DNA of 25,808 bases from CAYOBW01 sp964402115 (GTDB taxonomy: Bacteria; Verrucomicrobiota; Kiritimatiellia; UBA8416; CAYOBW01), in the NCBI GenBank assembly GCA_964402115.1, contig CAYOBW010000083.1, forward strand, positions 1-25,808. The letters are read 5' to 3'. A model generated the notes under the pieces. The model searched no databases and had not been told where the DNA came from. It saw only the letters and a list, made by a program, of their open reading frames with translations. A program made the position numbers and the translations under genes. Numbering within the stretch: position 1 is the stretch's first letter; every line of letters begins with the position of its first letter. Positions 23,769 through 25,808 of the stretch are shown here, in pieces.

Positions 23769-25264
23769 ATGAAGCAAGACAATTGGATTGCCATTCTCGA
23801 CTTTGGTTCGCAGTACAGCCAGCTGATTGCCCGGCGCATCCGCGAGCAGCGCGTCTATTCGGAGCTGCTCCGCTTCGACACGCCGGTCGCGAAGCTGGCG
23901 GCGCGCCGGCCCTCCGGCATCATTCTCTCGGGCGGTCCCGCCAGCGTCTTCGAGAAGGGCGCTCCGCTCTGCGACCCCGCCCTCTACGACCTCGGCATCC
24001 CGGTGCTCGGCATCTGCTACGGCATGCAGATGACCGCCAAGCTGCTGGGCGGTTATGTGCGGCCCGGCGAGCACCGGGAGTACGGCAGCGCCTCCATCGC
24101 CGTGGAGCACGCCGCCCCGCTCTTCGGCGACATGCCCGCGCACATGGATGTCTGGATGAGCCACGGCGACCAGGTCGAAACGCTGCCCGCCGGCTTCCGC
24201 AGCCTCGCGCGCACCACCACCTGCCCGCACGCGGCCATGGGCAACGACGACCGCCGCATCTACGGCCTGCAGTTCCATCCCGAAGTCGTTCACACCCCGC
24301 TCGGCACCGGCATCCTGCGCCACTTCGTCTTCGACGTCTGCGGCAGCCGGCCGGACTGGGAGATGTCGGCCTTCATCAAGGAGAGCATCGCCGCCGTCCG
24401 CGCCCGCGTGGGCGATGGGCACGTCGTCTGCGGCCTCAGCGGCGGCGTGGACTCCTCGGTCGTGGCCGCGCTCCTGCACCGGGCCATCGGGCCGCAGCTG
24501 CACTGCATCTTCGTGGATAACGGGCTGCTGCGCCACGGCGAGGCGGAGGAGGTCGAGCGCACCTTCGGCGAGCACCTCGGCATCGATCTGCACGTGTCGC
24601 ACGCCCAGGACCAGTTCCTCTCCGCCCTGCGCGGCGTCACGGACCCGGAGGAGAAGCGCAAGCACATCGGGCGGATCTTCATCGATGTCTTCGCGGCGGA
24701 AGCCCGCAAGCTCAACGAGGCCCGGTTCCTGGCCCAGGGCACGCTCTACCCGGATGTCATCGAGAGCTTCTCGCCGATCGGCGGCCCCTCGGCCACGATC
24801 AAGAGCCATCACAATGTCGGCGGGCTGCCGGCGGACCTCAAGTTCGAGCTGATCGAGCCGCTGCGCGAACTCTTCAAGGACGAAGTGCGCGCGCTTGGCC
24901 GCGAGCTGGGGCTGCCCCCGGTCATCGTGGACCGCCAGCCCTTCCCCGGCCCGGGCATGGCCGTGCGCATCGTCGGCGAAGTGACGGCCGAGCGCGTGGC
25001 CGTCCTGCAGAAAGCCGACCTGCGCGTCCAGGAAGAGATGCGCAAGATCCCCAACTACCGCGACGTCTGGCAGTCTTTCGCGGTGCTCCTGCCCATCCAG
25101 AGCGTGGGCGTCATGGGCGACAGCCGCACCTACGAGAACGTCATCGCCCTCCGCTGCGTCCACAGCCTCGACGGCATGACGGCGGACTGGGTGCGCGTGC
25201 CCTACGACACGCTAGGCGTGATCTCCAACCGCATCATCAACGAAGTGCGCGGCGTGAACCGCGT
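23769..25264 (+). CDS. guaA: GMP synthase (glutamine-hydrolysing), C-terminus lost in assembly gap
   Basis: GuaA converts XMP to GMP using ATP and ammonia from glutamine, the last step of guanine nucleotide synthesis. The N-terminal class I glutaminase has the catalytic triad C83 (GICYGMQ), H170 and E172 (LQFHPEV). The synthetase domain has the PP-loop SGGVDSS (224-230) and IFVDNGLLRHGEAEEV. The dimerisation domain includes RQPFPGPGMAVRI and LPIQSVGVMGDSRTYENV. The visible 498 codons end in IINEVRGVNRV, about 15 residues short of the expected end (E. coli GuaA is 525 residues), where 10 Ns begin. AAGGA at 23755-23759 lies 9 nt before the ATG. It is divergent from the TIGR03790-like gene. Confidence 0.96.
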
Positions 25265-25274
25265 NNNNNNNNNN
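25265..25274. other. Assembly gap (10 Ns)
   Basis: Ten unknown bases, probably a scaffold placeholder of unknown true length. They hide the last residues and stop of guaA and the start of the next gene. Nothing downstream can be phased to guaA with confidence. Confidence 0.9.
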
Positions 25275-25808
25275 CCATTGAACCTGGACCGCCTGAGAAT
25301 CCGTGAAGGCGCGGACGGGACGCCGGCCGCCGGCACATCGCGCCTGCTGCTCGCCGCGGCGGTCATCCTCGGACTGGTCCTCGGCTACGTGCTGGGCGCC
25401 TGGCGCCCGTGGGGCGGCAGCGGGGGCGCTCCGATCCGCGTTTCCACGGTCGTGGCCGGAGCGACCGACGCCGCCAGCCAGGCCGGCTTCTCGGCGGGGG
25501 GCTGGATCGAGGTCCCCTTCCCCGACTACCCCATCGCCGTCTGCGCCCGGGCCGCGCAGCGGCTGGAAACCATGGCCGTCCGACCGGGCGACCGCGTGCA
25601 GGCCGGCCAGGTGCTCGCCACGATCTACGACGCGGATGCCCGCGCCAGGCTGGCGCTGGCGGAAGCGCGGCGGCAGCGCGCCCTCTCCTCGGCGGACCTG
25701 CACCGCGCCGGCGCGCGCAGCGAAGACCGCCGCGTCGCCGAGGCCCGCGCCGCCGACCTGCGCGCCCGCTACGAGCTCGCGCGCGCCGCCTGGGCCCGCA
25801 GCGCCCAG
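25275..25808 (+). CDS. HlyD/RND-type membrane fusion protein, both ends missing
   Basis: An open frame of 178 codons runs from the gap to the window edge. It begins PLNLDRLRIREGADG, then a transmembrane helix (LLLAAAVILGLVLGYVLGAW). After that comes the lipoyl/barrel-sandwich half-motif ETMAVRPGDRVQAGQVLATI, and an alanine/arginine-rich alpha-helical hairpin (LALAEARRQRALSSADLHRA) that is not finished. This order is that of periplasmic adaptor subunits that link an inner-membrane pump (RND, MFS or ABC) to the outer membrane. The true start is in the gap or just after it; a TTG at 25278 is possible. The partner pump would be downstream of the window. Confidence 0.8.

Noticed and set aside
23664..25163. 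499-codon minus-strand frame opposite guaA
   Set aside because: guaA on the plus strand is unambiguous. The antisense translation has composition typical of a shadow frame.

Overview
The window is G+C-rich bacterial chromosome, roughly two-thirds G+C by eye and lower between about 19.4 and 20.8 kb. Most genes are housekeeping genes with clear family signatures. No rRNA, tRNA, CRISPR array, phage or recognisable transposase was seen. A NifU with a central Bfd-type domain, a DUF6268-like outer-membrane protein, a TIGR03790-like secreted protein and a heptose-phosphate phosphatase suggest a Gram-negative bacterium, plausibly an uncultured member of the Verrucomicrobiota/Kiritimatiellota/Lentisphaerota (PVC) group. 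The dispersed repeats that translate as TTKSTKDTK and PFDRLRAG/LSLSKG fit an environmental genome. A run of 10 Ns at 25265-25274 shows it is a scaffolded draft. The taxonomy is inference.

Left part (1-4655, all minus strand). A Methyltransf_32-type methyltransferase is followed by a Spy/CpxP-like coiled-coil envelope protein. A 357-nt gap rich in inverted repeats comes next, then nifU and nifS overlapping by one base (Fe-S cluster scaffold and sulfur donor), then the start of an FMN-binding pyridoxamine-oxidase-fold protein that runs off the edge.

Centre (4656-13090). A good sigma-70 promoter sits only 6 nt before a 72-codon membrane-protein gene, which suggests a leaderless message. Glutamine-dependent NAD synthetase follows, then a 1595-aa DUF4011/superfamily-1 helicase/Vsr-like nuclease/DUF3320 protein. 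That architecture resembles single-gene anti-phage candidates and is the most notable gene here. tyrS faces it convergently.

13.1-18.8 kb. Ribosomal protein S1 (six S1 repeats) ends in a strong intrinsic terminator that lies directly against the tyrS ribosome-binding site. Upstream is a tight three-gene operon (anchored helical protein, ABC-2 permease, ABC ATPase). Divergent from it, a good promoter drives a DUF6268-like outer-membrane barrel.

18.8-21.6 kb is an accessory island. Two direct copies of a compound repeat (about 130 and 145 bp) bracket a lower-G+C block holding an LRR-like secreted protein, a membrane-anchored protein of unknown function, and between them a 69-codon frame that overlaps both by exactly 4 nt. 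A 27-bp perfect inverted repeat and a PFDRLRAG/LSLSKG element lie in the same island.

Right end. gmhB-like phosphatase overlaps a TIGR03790-like exported protein by 4 nt. Divergent from these is guaA, cut by the assembly gap just before its C-terminus, followed by the start of an HlyD/RND-type membrane fusion protein.
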